This document shows, piece by piece, positions 17,411-26,432 of a stretch of 64,000 nucleotides of DNA (positions within the stretch are counted from its first letter, which is position 1; each line of letters starts with the position of its first letter). A program made the translations under genes and the position numbers. This DNA comes from Roseobacter ponti (GTDB taxonomy: Bacteria; Pseudomonadota; Alphaproteobacteria; Rhodobacterales; Rhodobacteraceae), in contig NZ_CP048788.1 in NCBI RefSeq assembly GCF_012932215.1, positions 1,054,001-1,118,000 of the forward strand. The letters run 5' to 3'. The notes under the pieces are model-generated. The model was not told the DNA's origin, did no database searches, and was given only the letters and a program-made list of their open reading frames with translations.

Positions 17411-18438
17411 GTGGACATCACCGAGGGATGGAACATCTCGTCCGGGCTGACGCGCCGGGCGGACAGAAACTGCTGATCTGAATAGCGGCAGACGGCGTCG
17501 AGCTCTGATTTGTTGGCGCTGATGCCATAGCGCCAGTAATCGGTACCCATTGCAGCGATCGTGCTTTCCAGACTTGCACCGAGCCAGGGCAGAGAAAGAC
17601 GGTTTGCATTGCCCAGCCAGACATCGCGCAGACGCGCCAGTGCCGTATCGCGTGCCGCAACCAGACCGTCATAGAGCACAGACGGCAACCAGGGGTGTTC
17701 GTCACAGAGGGATCTGCGCACGCCGATAAGATGCATGATCGGGAAGAAGCCGGTTCGGGCGTGCCACGCCTGCTCTTCACTCTGAAAATCCGGGAAAATA
17801 CGTCCGATCTGCGGGTTGCGATCAAGAAAGGCCGCGGGCGGTTTGGGGGCGAGAACCCCGTCAATCCGGCCATCCAGCAACAGCTGCTGCAGTGTCTCGC
17901 CGTCTTCGATGGGCGTGACTTTCATGTCGTCCGGCAAAGCCAGTTCCAGCCGTTCACGTCGCACGCCCTGATCCAGCGCACCGGTGTGCCAGTGGATATC
18001 CTGCGCGCCGACCCCTGCTTCGTCCTGCAGAATGCCGCGCATCCACAGCGCGGCAGTCATCTGGTATTCCGGCACACCGATCTTTTTGCCGGCGAAATCC
18101 GCCAGCGAGGTGATGCCGGATCCCGAACGGGTCATGAAACCAGAATGCCGGAAGGCACGGCTGATGAAAGCGGGCAGGGCGATATATTCGCCTTCGCCCC
18201 GCGAAATCTGCAGTATATAGCTGGAAACGGACATCTCGGTGATGTCATAGGGCGCATCGCCTACGGCTTTCGGAAACAGGCTGGCGGTCGGCTCAATAAC
18301 GGATCGCAGGCTGACGCCCGGCAGGCTGACGCGCCCGTCGTGCAGCGCCATAACCCGGTCGTGATCCCATGTCGCAAAGCTCAGGCTGAGCGTGTCACCG
18401 CGCGTGGCCGTGCGCGTGCGGGTGGCGGGCGCTGTCAT
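17407..18438 (-). CDS. 4,5-dihydroxyphthalate decarboxylase-like protein (periplasmic-binding-protein fold)
   Basis: A 343-residue cytoplasmic protein of the family annotated as 4,5-dihydroxyphthalate decarboxylase (Pht5/OphC type), which shares the NMT1/THI5 solute-binding fold. Typical stretches: PYDITEMSVSSYILQ near residue 62, ALPAFISRAFRHSG near 85, and DFAGKKIGVPEYQMTAALW near 112. No signal peptide. GGAGGG stands directly before the ATG. If the name is right, it removes a carboxyl group from an ortho-dihydroxy aromatic acid, placing it between the ring hydroxylation and hydrolase steps; but the family is often over-annotated and may only bind a ligand. Confidence 0.8.
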   Translation of the reverse strand: MTAPATRTRTATRGDTLSLSFATWDHDRVMALHDGRVSLPGVSLRSVIEPTASLFPKAVGDAPYDITEMSVSSYILQISRGEGEYIALPAFISRAFRHSGFMTRSGSGITSLADFAGKKIGVPEYQMTAALWMRGILQDEAGVGAQDIHWHTGALDQGVRRERLELALPDDMKVTPIEDGETLQQLLLDGRIDGVLAPKPPAAFLDRNPQIGRIFPDFQSEEQAWHARTGFFPIMHLIGVRRSLCDEHPWLPSVLYDGLVAARDTALARLRDVWLGNANRLSLPWLGASLESTIAAMGTDYWRYGISANKSELDAVCRYSDQQFLSARRVSPDEMFHPSVMST

Positions 18439-18488
18439 ACGCCCTCCACCTGATACTTTGCTGCGACACGGACCGCCCGGTGCATTGT

Positions 18489-19175
18489 TTAAACCACCTT
18501 TACCGTCATGCTGCCGAGGCCTTCGACACTGATCTCCATTTCATCGCCCTTGACGACAGGGCCCACACCCGACGGTGTGCCGGACATGATGACGTCGCCT
18601 GCGGCAAGTTCGAAGTATTCAGAGAGGTAAGAGATCATTTCCGGCACTTTCCAGATGAGTTGGTTCAGATCGCCTTCCTGACGCAACTCCCCGTTTACTT
18701 TCAGGGTGATGGCGCCCTCATCGGGGTTGCCTACGGCCTCGACGGTGTGGATCGGACCCACCGGGGCGGAGCGCTCAAAGGCCTTGCCGATTTCCCATGG
18801 ACGGCCTGCTTTCTTCATCTCGCCCTGCAGATCACGGCGGGTCATATCAAGCGAAAGCGCGTAACCATAAACGTGATCAAGCGCGCTTTCGACGGGGATG
18901 TTCGTACCGCCGGATTTCAGCATCACCGAAAGCTCCGCCTCATGGTGCACATCAGAAGTGTGAGGCGGGTATGGAAAATTACCGCTGCCATCCAGATTGT
19001 TCGGATTTTTCTGGAAGAAGAACGGTGCCTCGCGATCCGGGTCATGGCCCATTTCAATGGCATGTGCCGCGTAATTGCGGCCGATACAATAGACGCGCCG
19101 CACGGGGAATTTGGCGTCACTGCCGGCAACTTCAAGTGCCACAACGGGCGGGGTGTCGATCACGAAATCAGTCAT
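18489..19175 (-). CDS. Fumarylacetoacetate hydrolase-family protein (fumarylpyruvate hydrolase-like)
   Basis: A 228-residue enzyme of the short FAH type. The metal-binding acidic residues are visible in HHEAELSVML (about residues 78-87) and in SLDMTRRDLQ (about 110-119), and the C terminus has GDVIMSGTPSGVGPV. Closest in pattern to fumarylpyruvate hydrolase (NagK) of the gentisate route, which splits fumarylpyruvate to fumarate and pyruvate. The ATG at 19175 has a TGGAGA site; the frame continues upstream without one. Divergent from a GntR regulator across 131 AT-rich bases, and first gene of the leftward catabolic block. Confidence 0.88.
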   Translation of the reverse strand: MTDFVIDTPPVVALEVAGSDAKFPVRRVYCIGRNYAAHAIEMGHDPDREAPFFFQKNPNNLDGSGNFPYPPHTSDVHHEAELSVMLKSGGTNIPVESALDHVYGYALSLDMTRRDLQGEMKKAGRPWEIGKAFERSAPVGPIHTVEAVGNPDEGAITLKVNGELRQEGDLNQLIWKVPEMISYLSEYFELAAGDVIMSGTPSGVGPVVKGDEMEISVEGLGSMTVKVV

Positions 19176-19192
19176 TGGGTCTCCAGACATTC

Positions 19193-19318
19193 GGTTGCAA
19201 CAGCACAATAGCGCACCTAAAACCAATCGCAACCAATTTTTTAATTTTGCTGAAACGCTTGCCTGAACGGCGGTAAATGCCCTATAAACGCCGATATCTG
19301 ATGTGAATGATCTACCAA
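19193..19318. promoter_or_regulatory. Divergent control region with ACCAAT repeats and a GGTTGC/GCAACC dyad
   Basis: The AT-rich gap between the hydrolase gene and the GntR gene contains AACCAAT at 19221-19227 and again at 19231-19237, one helical turn apart, and ACCAAT at 19313-19318 inside the GntR leader. GGTTGC at 19193-19198 is the complement of GCAACC at 19229-19234. These are candidate operator elements for the adjacent FadR-type repressor; I see no textbook FadR-family palindrome, so the assignment is tentative. Confidence 0.35.
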
Positions 19319-20020
19319 TTAGAGGTGAAAGTGCTGATAAAGCCTGTGCAGACAGACAGAGATACCGCGCTGACCGCGCTGCGGGCATTCATTACACAGG
19401 GTGGCTATACTCCCGGAGACCGGCTGCCGTCCGAACGGGATCTGATCGAGAGCCTCAGCATGTCACGGGCGACCCTGCGCAAGGCGCTGGATGCGCTTGA
19501 GCGTGAAGGGGTGCTGTGGCGCCACGTCGGCAAGGGTACCTTTATCGCGGAGACCGATGGCAAAATCGGTGATCGTGGGCTGAATGAAATCAGTCACCAG
19601 CTGACGCCGGTCAAGATGATGCGGGCGCGGCTTGCCATTGAACCTGCGATCGCCCGGGAGGCAGCGATTAATGCCTCGGGTGAAGCTATTGTGCGCATGA
19701 AACTTATCCAGGAACGTGCCCGGGCAGCTGACTCCTGGGATGAATATGAAGTACAGGATGATAACTTCCACCGCGCTGTGGCGCAGGCCAGTGACAATAT
19801 TCTGCTTTTAGCGCTCTTTGATGAACTCAACAGCGTCCGGCGCAGCATCGCGCTGAATATCGTGGTCCGCGGCACTGACCGGCCCCCCGATGGTCACCGC
19901 AGCTTTGAGCAGCATGAAGAGATTATACGGGCGATTGACCAGCGCGAACCCGCAGCGGCCTATGACGCCATGCGTACCCACATCAAATCAGTATCCGCCA
20001 GGCTCTTCGAAGACGTCTGA
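19307..20020 (+). CDS. GntR/FadR-family transcriptional regulator
   Basis: A 237-residue regulator. The N-terminal winged helix covers GDRLPSERDLIESLSMSRAT and ALEREGVLWRHVGKGTF (about residues 34-80); the C-terminal FCD domain has the metal and ligand residues in DDNFHRAVAQASDN and QHEEIIRAIDQRE. Such proteins usually repress catabolic genes until a pathway acid binds. It is divergent from the hydrolase-decarboxylase block and followed by an acyl-CoA synthetase in the same direction, so it could control both sides. An in-frame GTG at 19331 has a better ribosome site (AGAGG) than the ATG at 19307 and may be the real start. Confidence 0.9.
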   Translation: MIYQLEVKVLIKPVQTDRDTALTALRAFITQGGYTPGDRLPSERDLIESLSMSRATLRKALDALEREGVLWRHVGKGTFIAETDGKIGDRGLNEISHQLTPVKMMRARLAIEPAIAREAAINASGEAIVRMKLIQERARAADSWDEYEVQDDNFHRAVAQASDNILLLALFDELNSVRRSIALNIVVRGTDRPPDGHRSFEQHEEIIRAIDQREPAAAYDAMRTHIKSVSARLFEDV

Positions 20021-20107
20021 AGCAGCCCTGAAGTCTTCCGCTGTCGAAGTCTGCGCGACCCGCGCTACATACCTTTGCCGATCCCCTTCTCACACGGAGA
20101 ATTTACG

Positions 20108-21643
20108 ATGACCGAAACGCTAGCAACGTTAATTGAGACACATGCAGAAGATCTGCCGGCCTTCGGTGCGCCGGACCGGGACTGGCTGAGCTATGGCGGG
20201 TTGCGCGGACTTGCCAGCAACGTTGCGGCCTCTCTGCACAGCATGGGTGTCGGGCGCGGCGACCGGGTTGCCATTGTTTTGCCGAACGGTCCTGAAATGG
20301 CGGCGGCATTTATCACCATCGCCCAGGTCGCGACGACAGCGCCGCTTAATCCGGCGTACCGTGAAGAGGAATACGATTTTTATCTGTCTGACCTGAAAGC
20401 GAAGGCGCTGGTGGTTATGGAGGGATACGACGGCCCGGCGCTGGCTGCGGCCCGCAAGGCTGACATGGCGGTGATCCGGCTCTCGGTGCCTGAAGGGGCG
20501 CCTGCGGGCGCTTTTGAACTCAGCTCTGACCGCGAGGACCGTGCGGACGAAAGCGCGCCGGGGCCGGAGGATATCGCGCTGATCCTGCACACTTCGGGCA
20601 CGACGTCCCGGCCCAAGATTGTGCCTCTGCTGCAGACCAATGTTGCCGCTTCGGCCATGCATATCAGAACCTCTCTGGATCTGACGCAGGAAGACCGGTG
20701 CATGAATGTTATGCCGCTCTTTCATATCCACGGGCTGATTGCGGCGGTCGCGGCCAGCCTCGCGGCCGGGGGATCGGTCTGGTGCGCGCCGGGCTTTGAT
20801 GCTCTGAAATTCTTTGGCTGGATGAAGGATTCAAAACCGACCTGGTACACTGCTGTGCCGACAATGCATCAGGCCATCCTGAGCCGGGCAGGGCGCAACG
20901 CGGAAACCATCGCCGAAACCCCGCTGCGGTTTTTGCGGTCCTCTTCCGCCTCGCTGCCGGCAAGTGTGATGCGCAGGCTCGAGGAAACTTTTGGTGCGCC
21001 GGTTATCGAAGGCTACGGTATGACCGAAGCCGCCCACCAGATGGCGTCTAACCCGCTTGGCAAGGGAAGACAGCGCCCGGGTGCTGTCGGCCTTGAGGCC
21101 GGTCCGAAGGTGCGTATCGCCCATGAGACCGAAGACCGGATCACCGGCGGGACAGGGGAGATTGTGATCTCTGGTCCGAATGTGACGCCGGGGTATGAGG
21201 GCAACCCGGATGCCAACGAAAAAAGCTTTTTCAGCGCCGAGGGCGCGCGCTGGTTCCGCACCGGGGATCAGGGAGCCTTTGACGAAGAAGGCTATCTGCG
21301 GCTGACCGGCAGGCTGAAAGAAATCATCAACCGCGGCGGCGAAAAGATCAGCCCGCTTGAAGTGGATGATGTGCTACTTGACCATCCGGATGTGGCTCAG
21401 GTTGTAACCTTTGCGCTACCGCATCCCAAGCTTGGCGAGGATGTCGCGGCCGCGGTCGTTCTGTCGGAAGGATCGGAGGCCACCGAAAAGGATATCCGCG
21501 CTTTCGCCGCAGAGCGTATAGCCGATTTCAAAGTGCCGCGCCGGATAATCATCATGGATGAGATCCCCAAAGGTGCGACGGGAAAGATGCAGCGCATCGG
21601 CCTTGCGGAAAAGCTGGGGCTCGTTGACGCGGCACAGAGCTGA
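20108..21643 (+). CDS. Acyl-CoA synthetase, oxalate-CoA ligase (AAE3)-like
   Basis: ANL-superfamily ligase of 511 residues that activates a carboxylate with ATP and CoA. AMP-binding motif LHTSGTTSRPKIVPL near residue 167, then MPLFHIHGLIAAVAASLA and TWYTAVPTMHQAIL, a pair characteristic of oxalyl-CoA synthetases of the plant AAE3 group, then GYGMTEAAHQM, WFRTGDQG, GRLKEIINRGGEKISPLEVD and the C-terminal catalytic lysine in GATGKMQR. The ATG at 20108 follows GGAG at good spacing. It begins 87 bases after the GntR gene, same direction. A short dicarboxylate or aromatic acid could be the substrate; oxalate is only a similarity-based suggestion. Confidence 0.85.
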   Translation: MTETLATLIETHAEDLPAFGAPDRDWLSYGGLRGLASNVAASLHSMGVGRGDRVAIVLPNGPEMAAAFITIAQVATTAPLNPAYREEEYDFYLSDLKAKALVVMEGYDGPALAAARKADMAVIRLSVPEGAPAGAFELSSDREDRADESAPGPEDIALILHTSGTTSRPKIVPLLQTNVAASAMHIRTSLDLTQEDRCMNVMPLFHIHGLIAAVAASLAAGGSVWCAPGFDALKFFGWMKDSKPTWYTAVPTMHQAILSRAGRNAETIAETPLRFLRSSSASLPASVMRRLEETFGAPVIEGYGMTEAAHQMASNPLGKGRQRPGAVGLEAGPKVRIAHETEDRITGGTGEIVISGPNVTPGYEGNPDANEKSFFSAEGARWFRTGDQGAFDEEGYLRLTGRLKEIINRGGEKISPLEVDDVLLDHPDVAQVVTFALPHPKLGEDVAAAVVLSEGSEATEKDIRAFAAERIADFKVPRRIIIMDEIPKGATGKMQRIGLAEKLGLVDAAQS

Positions 21644-21691
21644 GAGGCTGGTTAACAGGGCGGAGTGCCCGGGCAGACAAAGAGGGTGACG

Positions 21692-22675
21692 ATGAAGATT
21701 TGTATTTTCGGGGCCGGGGCCATCGGCGGCTATATGGGTGTCAAACTGGCTCAGGCGGGCGCCGACGTCAGCCTTGTTGCACGAGGTCCGCATCTGGCCG
21801 CGATGAAAGCCAGCGGGCTCAGCCTCATCGAAGAGGGCGAAAAAACCACTGTTGAGGTAAACGCCAGCGATGATCCGGCTGATCTGGGCGTGCAGGACTA
21901 TGTGATTGTCACGCTGAAAGCGCATTCCGTCCCTCCGGTTGTGCCAAAGATGCAGCCACTGATCGGGCCGCAAACAACGATCGTCAGCGGCGTGAACGGT
22001 GTGCCCTGGTGGTATTTCCACAAACTCGGAGGACCGCTGGAAGGAACGCGGCTCGAGACGGTCGATCCGGGCAATGCGCAATGGGATGGCTTCGGGCCGG
22101 ACCAGGTGCTGGGCTGCGTGGTCTATCCCGCCGCAGAGGTGTCCGAGCCGGGCGTTGTGCGCCATATCGAGGGCAATCGTTTCAGTCTCGGCGAGCCTGA
22201 TGGCAGCCGGTCAGATCGCGCAAAGGCACTCTCGGAGGCACTTTCTTCTGCAGGTCTCAAAGCGCCGGTGCGCCCGCGCCTGCGCGATGAGATCTGGGTC
22301 AAACTCTGGGGCAACCTGTCGTTCAATCCGATCTCGGCGCTCACTCATGCGACGCTTGATGTGCTGTGCACCGATCCCGGCACGCGGGCTGTTGCGCGGG
22401 ACATGATGATTGAGGCACAGCAGATCGCTGAGAAGCTGGGCGTGAAGTTTCCGATTGATGTGGACCGTCGCATCGATGGCGGTGCCGCGGTCGGTGCACA
22501 CCGGACCTCGATGCTGCAGGATCTTGATGCAGGTCGTCCGATGGAAATTGACGCGCTGCTCGGCTCCGTTCAGGAGCTTGGACGGATTACCGATACCGAA
22601 ACACCCGTGATCGACACGGTGCTGGCGCTGACTAAGCTGCGGGCGAAAACGGCCGGGCTCTACGGGCAGACCTGA
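21692..22675 (+). CDS. Ketopantoate reductase-family protein (2-dehydropantoate 2-reductase-like)
   Basis: NADPH-dependent oxidoreductase of 327 residues. The Rossmann motif GAGAIGGYMGVKLAQAGADV opens the protein; the active-site lysine region is LKAHSVPP near residue 76; the C-terminal helical domain contains KLWGNLSFNPISALTHAT near 205 and the conserved SMLQDLDAGRPMEID near 275. Placed in a catabolic cluster, it may reduce a 2-oxo acid pathway intermediate rather than make pantoate. The ATG at 21692 follows AGAGGG; the frame is open nine codons further upstream. About 48 bases after the CoA ligase gene, probably the same transcript. Confidence 0.85.
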   Translation: MKICIFGAGAIGGYMGVKLAQAGADVSLVARGPHLAAMKASGLSLIEEGEKTTVEVNASDDPADLGVQDYVIVTLKAHSVPPVVPKMQPLIGPQTTIVSGVNGVPWWYFHKLGGPLEGTRLETVDPGNAQWDGFGPDQVLGCVVYPAAEVSEPGVVRHIEGNRFSLGEPDGSRSDRAKALSEALSSAGLKAPVRPRLRDEIWVKLWGNLSFNPISALTHATLDVLCTDPGTRAVARDMMIEAQQIAEKLGVKFPIDVDRRIDGGAAVGAHRTSMLQDLDAGRPMEIDALLGSVQELGRITDTETPVIDTVLALTKLRAKTAGLYGQT

Positions 22676-22867
22676 ACACGGTTGGCGATTGCCGCTGTCC
22701 GCGGTGGAGTTCAGGTTGTGAAGCACGGCGCATAGAGCACCATGAGGCGCCGCTGGTCAGGAAAGCTGCCGCGCCTGACGATGGGCACCGGTCCCGTGCC
22801 CCGGCGTTGTCGGCTGTTTCTCTCGCCAGCGCGTCGGTTCTGTCTTTTTGTTTTGCGGAAGTGCGGA

Positions 22868-24370
22868 TTACCTGGCGGGAAGTCTGGCGCGCATCCATGA
22901 CCACAGCGGGGTCTGACTGATCAGCATCAGAACCAAAGCAGTCGTGAGCACCAGAGAAACCGGACTGGACAGAAAGCCCCAAACAAAATCGCCCAAATCT
23001 CCGCGGGCGCGCAGCATCGTCCGGCGGTAATTGCTGTCCATCATCGGACCTAGGATCACGCCCAGAATAACCGGTGCGACCTCGAAACCGTAGGTCTTCA
23101 TGAAGTAACCGATCACGCCAAAGAGCAGCATCCAGTACACGTCGACCGGGTTGTTCTGGATCGCATAGGTCCCGACCGCACTCAGCACGATGATAAGCGG
23201 GATCAGGACAGCCTTCGGACATTCCACGATCTTTGTGAACAATCGGATACCGGTGAGCCCGAAAACCAGCAGGAATATATTGGCGAGCGTCAGGGTGCCG
23301 ACGATAAACCAGAACAGATGAGGTGTTTCCACAAGCAGCAAGGGCCCGGGTTTCAGGCCATGGATAAACAGCGCACCGATGATCACGGCGGTCACGGCGT
23401 CGCCTGGGATGCCGAGCGTCAGCATCGGGATATGCGCGCCGCCGACGGCCGCGTTGTTGGCCGCCTCCGGTGCCACCAGCCCTTCGCGGTTGCCCGTGCC
23501 GAACGGGCGCTCGGGGTTTTTCGTGGTGCGTTTGGCGTCATCATAGGCCAGCAGGGCTGCAATATCACCACCCGTGCCCGGTAAAGCGCCGATGATCGTG
23601 CCGATACCCGACGCGCGGATGGCCAGCCAGAAGTATTTCTTCACATCCGAGACCTTCGGGATAATCCGGTCGATCTTTTGTTTGATGGCCGGAGTGTTCA
23701 GGGTGTTCAGCTGAACCAGAGCCTCAGCCACGCCAAAAAACCCGATCATTGCCGCCACATAAGGGATGCCACCGAGCAGATGGACCGAGCCAAAGGTAAA
23801 TCGCCCTTCGGCAGTCATCGGATCAAGTCCCACCATACCGATGAGCACACCCAGAGCACCGGCAAAGGCACCTTTGGCAAAGCTCCCGGCCGACAGCGTG
23901 CCGATCAGAAGGATCCCGATCGTGCCGAGCAGGAGATAATCGCGCGACTGGAACATCAGCGCAAAGTCGGAAATGACCGGTGCAAAGAGCGCGAGCGCCA
24001 GAATGCCGATGAACCCGCCGAACACCGACATTACCGTGGTGAGGCCGATCGCCTCTCCGGCTTCGCCGCGTCTGGCCAGAGGGTAACCTTCGATCGCCGT
24101 GGCAATCGCCGAAGGGGCACCGGGAATATTAAGCAGGATAGCTGTGCGCGAGCCCCCGTAGACGCCGCCGAAAAAGACACCCGAGATCAGCGCCAGCGCC
24201 TCGTTAACCTCCCATTTAAAGGTAAACGAAATCAGGATTGACGTGGCCATGGTGACCGACAGCCCGGGGATGGCGCCGATGTAGATGCCGGCAAAGGTCC
24301 CTGTGGCGACCAGAAAGATCAGCCAGGGATCGGTCCAGGCGATGGCAAAGAAACCCAGCGTTTCGATCAT
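22868..24370 (-). CDS. TTT transporter large permease (TctA family), second system
   Basis: 500-residue membrane subunit, about eleven segments. Family motifs: IGAIPGLSVTMATSILISF near residue 33, GSRTAILLNIPGAPSAIATA near 74 with GYPLARRGEAGEAIG next, and GALPGTGGDIAALLAYDDAK near 262. Clearly diverged from the TctA at 13455-14969, so this is not a recent duplication. Adjacent to tctB with no gap between stop and start. Convergent with the ketopantoate reductase-like gene; the 192 bases between hold nothing I recognise. Confidence 0.93.
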   Translation of the reverse strand: MIETLGFFAIAWTDPWLIFLVATGTFAGIYIGAIPGLSVTMATSILISFTFKWEVNEALALISGVFFGGVYGGSRTAILLNIPGAPSAIATAIEGYPLARRGEAGEAIGLTTVMSVFGGFIGILALALFAPVISDFALMFQSRDYLLLGTIGILLIGTLSAGSFAKGAFAGALGVLIGMVGLDPMTAEGRFTFGSVHLLGGIPYVAAMIGFFGVAEALVQLNTLNTPAIKQKIDRIIPKVSDVKKYFWLAIRASGIGTIIGALPGTGGDIAALLAYDDAKRTTKNPERPFGTGNREGLVAPEAANNAAVGGAHIPMLTLGIPGDAVTAVIIGALFIHGLKPGPLLLVETPHLFWFIVGTLTLANIFLLVFGLTGIRLFTKIVECPKAVLIPLIIVLSAVGTYAIQNNPVDVYWMLLFGVIGYFMKTYGFEVAPVILGVILGPMMDSNYRRTMLRARGDLGDFVWGFLSSPVSLVLTTALVLMLISQTPLWSWMRARLPAR

Positions 24371-24856
24371 TCAGAGAAAGCCCGCAAAAAGAGTGCCCCG
24401 CGGCAGAACCACCTGAAACACCTCCCGGAAAATAAACCAGATCAGCAGCAGTGTCCCTGCAGTCAGAGCCAGGGTGAGAAGCGGATTTTTACGCCACAGA
24501 AACTGAAAGGAGCAAAAGAGAAAAACCGCCGAAGCGGCGATAAAACCCAGCACCGGCATCAGCAGGACATATCCCAGCACCAGTCCGGTCAGGATAATGT
24601 GGCGCGGTGTGAGAACCTCTGCAAAAAAGCCGGGCGACTGTGCCGCAGGGCCGGGCTGACGGGCTGCTGAAACCAGAATGGCAATGCCTGAGAAGACCAT
24701 CACCCCGGAAGCGAGCATCGGAAACACACCGGGTTCTGTCTTTCCCGAAAATCCGGAAATGCCGTAGGACTGCCAGAAGGCAGCTACGGAAAATACGACA
24801 ATCAGCAGAGCAAAGACGAGTTCTCCGGGCCTGCGGTGCGGCGTCTGCGTTGTCAT
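24371..24856 (-). CDS. TTT transporter small permease (TctB family), second system
   Basis: Four-segment membrane protein of 161 residues: hydrophobic stretches at about residues 12-30, 43-62, 88-122 (two) and 132-150. Start ATG is preceded by GGAGGTGA, a near-perfect ribosome site. It lies after a hairpin-bearing gap behind the binding-protein gene and directly before tctA. Confidence 0.87.
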   Translation of the reverse strand: MTTQTPHRRPGELVFALLIVVFSVAAFWQSYGISGFSGKTEPGVFPMLASGVMVFSGIAILVSAARQPGPAAQSPGFFAEVLTPRHIILTGLVLGYVLLMPVLGFIAASAVFLFCSFQFLWRKNPLLTLALTAGTLLLIWFIFREVFQVVLPRGTLFAGFL

Positions 24857-24878
24857 GGGTCACCTCCGTCAAAAGGCG

Positions 24879-24905
24879 GCGCCGGCCCGTCAACCGGGCC
24901 GGCGC
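24879..24905 (-). repeat. Intercistronic GC-rich hairpin between tctC and tctB, second system
   Basis: Perfect eleven-base-pair stem (GCGCCGGCCCG and its complement) with a five-base loop, between the stop of the binding-protein gene and the ribosome site of tctB. It mirrors the element at 15516-15540 in position though not in sequence. Probable role is to stabilise or separate the binding-protein message. Confidence 0.75.
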
Positions 24906-24925
24906 GCATCTTGCAGAACCGGCGC

Positions 24926-25921
24926 TTACGGCCGCGCGATGCCCAGCTCTTCAGGGCTTACTTTGGCGGCACCTGTGTCCTGCAGGGCCCATGCTGTGAC
25001 CTGTTGCCATTTGGCAAGAAAATCAACAGCTTCCTGACCGGACATGTTCATCACGATGTTGCCCCGGTTGGCCATCAGCGTGGTGAAGGTTTCGCTTTGG
25101 GCCGCAGTATCAAACGCCGCCGTCATTTTAGCGACCACGTCGTCGGGCGTTCCGTTTTTTACGAAGACACCATAGAACGGGCCCCATGGCAGGAATCCCG
25201 CCATGTCCGGGATAGCATCAGTGATGGCGGGTGTGTCGGGAAGGGTGTCAACAGGCTCGGTGTTCACAACGGCCAGGGCACGCATGTTGCCGGCTTTAAT
25301 CTGCTCAGCGGCGGCTGAGATACCGGACGGCATAAAGTCAACTTCGCCTCCCAGCATCGCGGTCAGACCCGGGCCTTCCCCGTCGAACGGGATTGCCGTT
25401 ACCTCAAAGGGCGCGGAGTTGGCGATCAGCGCCCCGATCGTGCTGGGCAGGCCACCCGGCCCGGTGGAGCCCATGATCACGCCGCCCGGGTTGGCTTCGA
25501 TATCGGCCATAAGTTCGGACATGTCAGCGTATTTCGAATCCGCCGGCACGACGATTACGGCGACGCCGCGACCCAGGATATTGATCGGGGTAAAACCTGA
25601 GTAATCCAGATCGGACACGCCCATGACGGGGTGCAGTTGCGGGTTCTCGGCGCCGTATAAAAAGGTATATCCGTCCGCAGCGGCAGTATTCACATAGGCT
25701 GTCGAAATGGCGCCGGCGCCGCCTGATTTGTTCAGGACCACAATCGGCTTGCCCAGAGCTTCTTCTGCGGCCGGATTGACTGCCCTGGCAACGGTATCGG
25801 TGGCTCCCCCGGCCCCCCACATCACAACGCCCAGCAGTTCCCGTTCCGGGAATTCCTGCGCGAAGGCGGCTGTTCCCGTCATTGCAAGTGCTGCGACCGC
25901 AGCGATCACTGTCTTTTTCAT
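24926..25921 (-). CDS. TTT transporter periplasmic substrate-binding protein (TctC/Bug family), second system
   Basis: 331-residue receptor with a Sec signal peptide (cleavage probably after AFA, near residue 22). Mature protein begins QEFPERELLGVVMWGAGGAT, the Bug-family first strand, followed by KSGGAGAISTAYV near residue 65 and GSTGPGGLPSTIGAL near 150. GGAGG lies just before the ATG. Heads the second C-B-A operon. Ligand unknown; proximity to the CoA ligase suggests a carboxylic acid handled by it. Confidence 0.92.
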   Translation of the reverse strand: MKKTVIAAVAALAMTGTAAFAQEFPERELLGVVMWGAGGATDTVARAVNPAAEEALGKPIVVLNKSGGAGAISTAYVNTAAADGYTFLYGAENPQLHPVMGVSDLDYSGFTPINILGRGVAVIVVPADSKYADMSELMADIEANPGGVIMGSTGPGGLPSTIGALIANSAPFEVTAIPFDGEGPGLTAMLGGEVDFMPSGISAAAEQIKAGNMRALAVVNTEPVDTLPDTPAITDAIPDMAGFLPWGPFYGVFVKNGTPDDVVAKMTAAFDTAAQSETFTTLMANRGNIVMNMSGQEAVDFLAKWQQVTAWALQDTGAAKVSPEELGIARP

Positions 25922-26432
25922 TTATCCTCCCATGCGGCCCGGGCCGCGGACATTGCTTTGCTTTTTGGCACACTGTCAGCGGTTTCTGTCTGACAAAGGT
26001 AACTGAACGGGTTTGCGGGATATTTGCAAGTGCAGGCAACAGCGCGGAATTGTGCCGGAACGTCCGGGCCCGGTTCTGCTATTCCGGGCTTTGCAGGGGC
26101 AGTCGCCGGGGGGCCGTCCCACGTGTCCCGAGGTGCGGTGCATCGCGGGCAGCCTGCAGGAAAGATGGACGCAGCGCTGCTTCTGTAACGTCGCCAGTGC
26201 TCAGGTGTTGCCTTCACGTAAGTGGAATTCGGGCGTTCTGCGGGAAGGTGCATCTGCTCATCAAGACAGCCTGCTTTACATTGGGGCACCCGCGACTGCC
26301 CATAATTCCCGCAGTAAGCGCCTGTCTGTCGTTAAACATAACTCATGCGGCGTTGCAGCATGGGCAGACGCATCCGGTTCCGACTAGCATCTGCGGGGCA
26401 ATGCCGGGTGGCAGAACGGGGCAGGTACTATC
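25922..26432. other. Non-coding gap of about 510 bases between divergent transporter genes
   Basis: Holds the promoters of the second tctC (leftward) and of the MFS gene (rightward). Short open frames exist on both strands but their translations are cysteine/arginine-rich, lack ribosome sites and match no family I know. No repeat, tRNA or clear gene remnant was seen. Confidence 0.6.

Noticed and set aside
13455-24370. The two TTT systems as a recent duplication
   Set aside because: TctA, TctB and TctC proteins differ widely and use different export signals, so they are separate acquisitions or old paralogues.
26013-26387. 124-codon frame between tctC and the MFS gene
   Set aside because: Translation unlike any protein, lies in a divergent promoter region.
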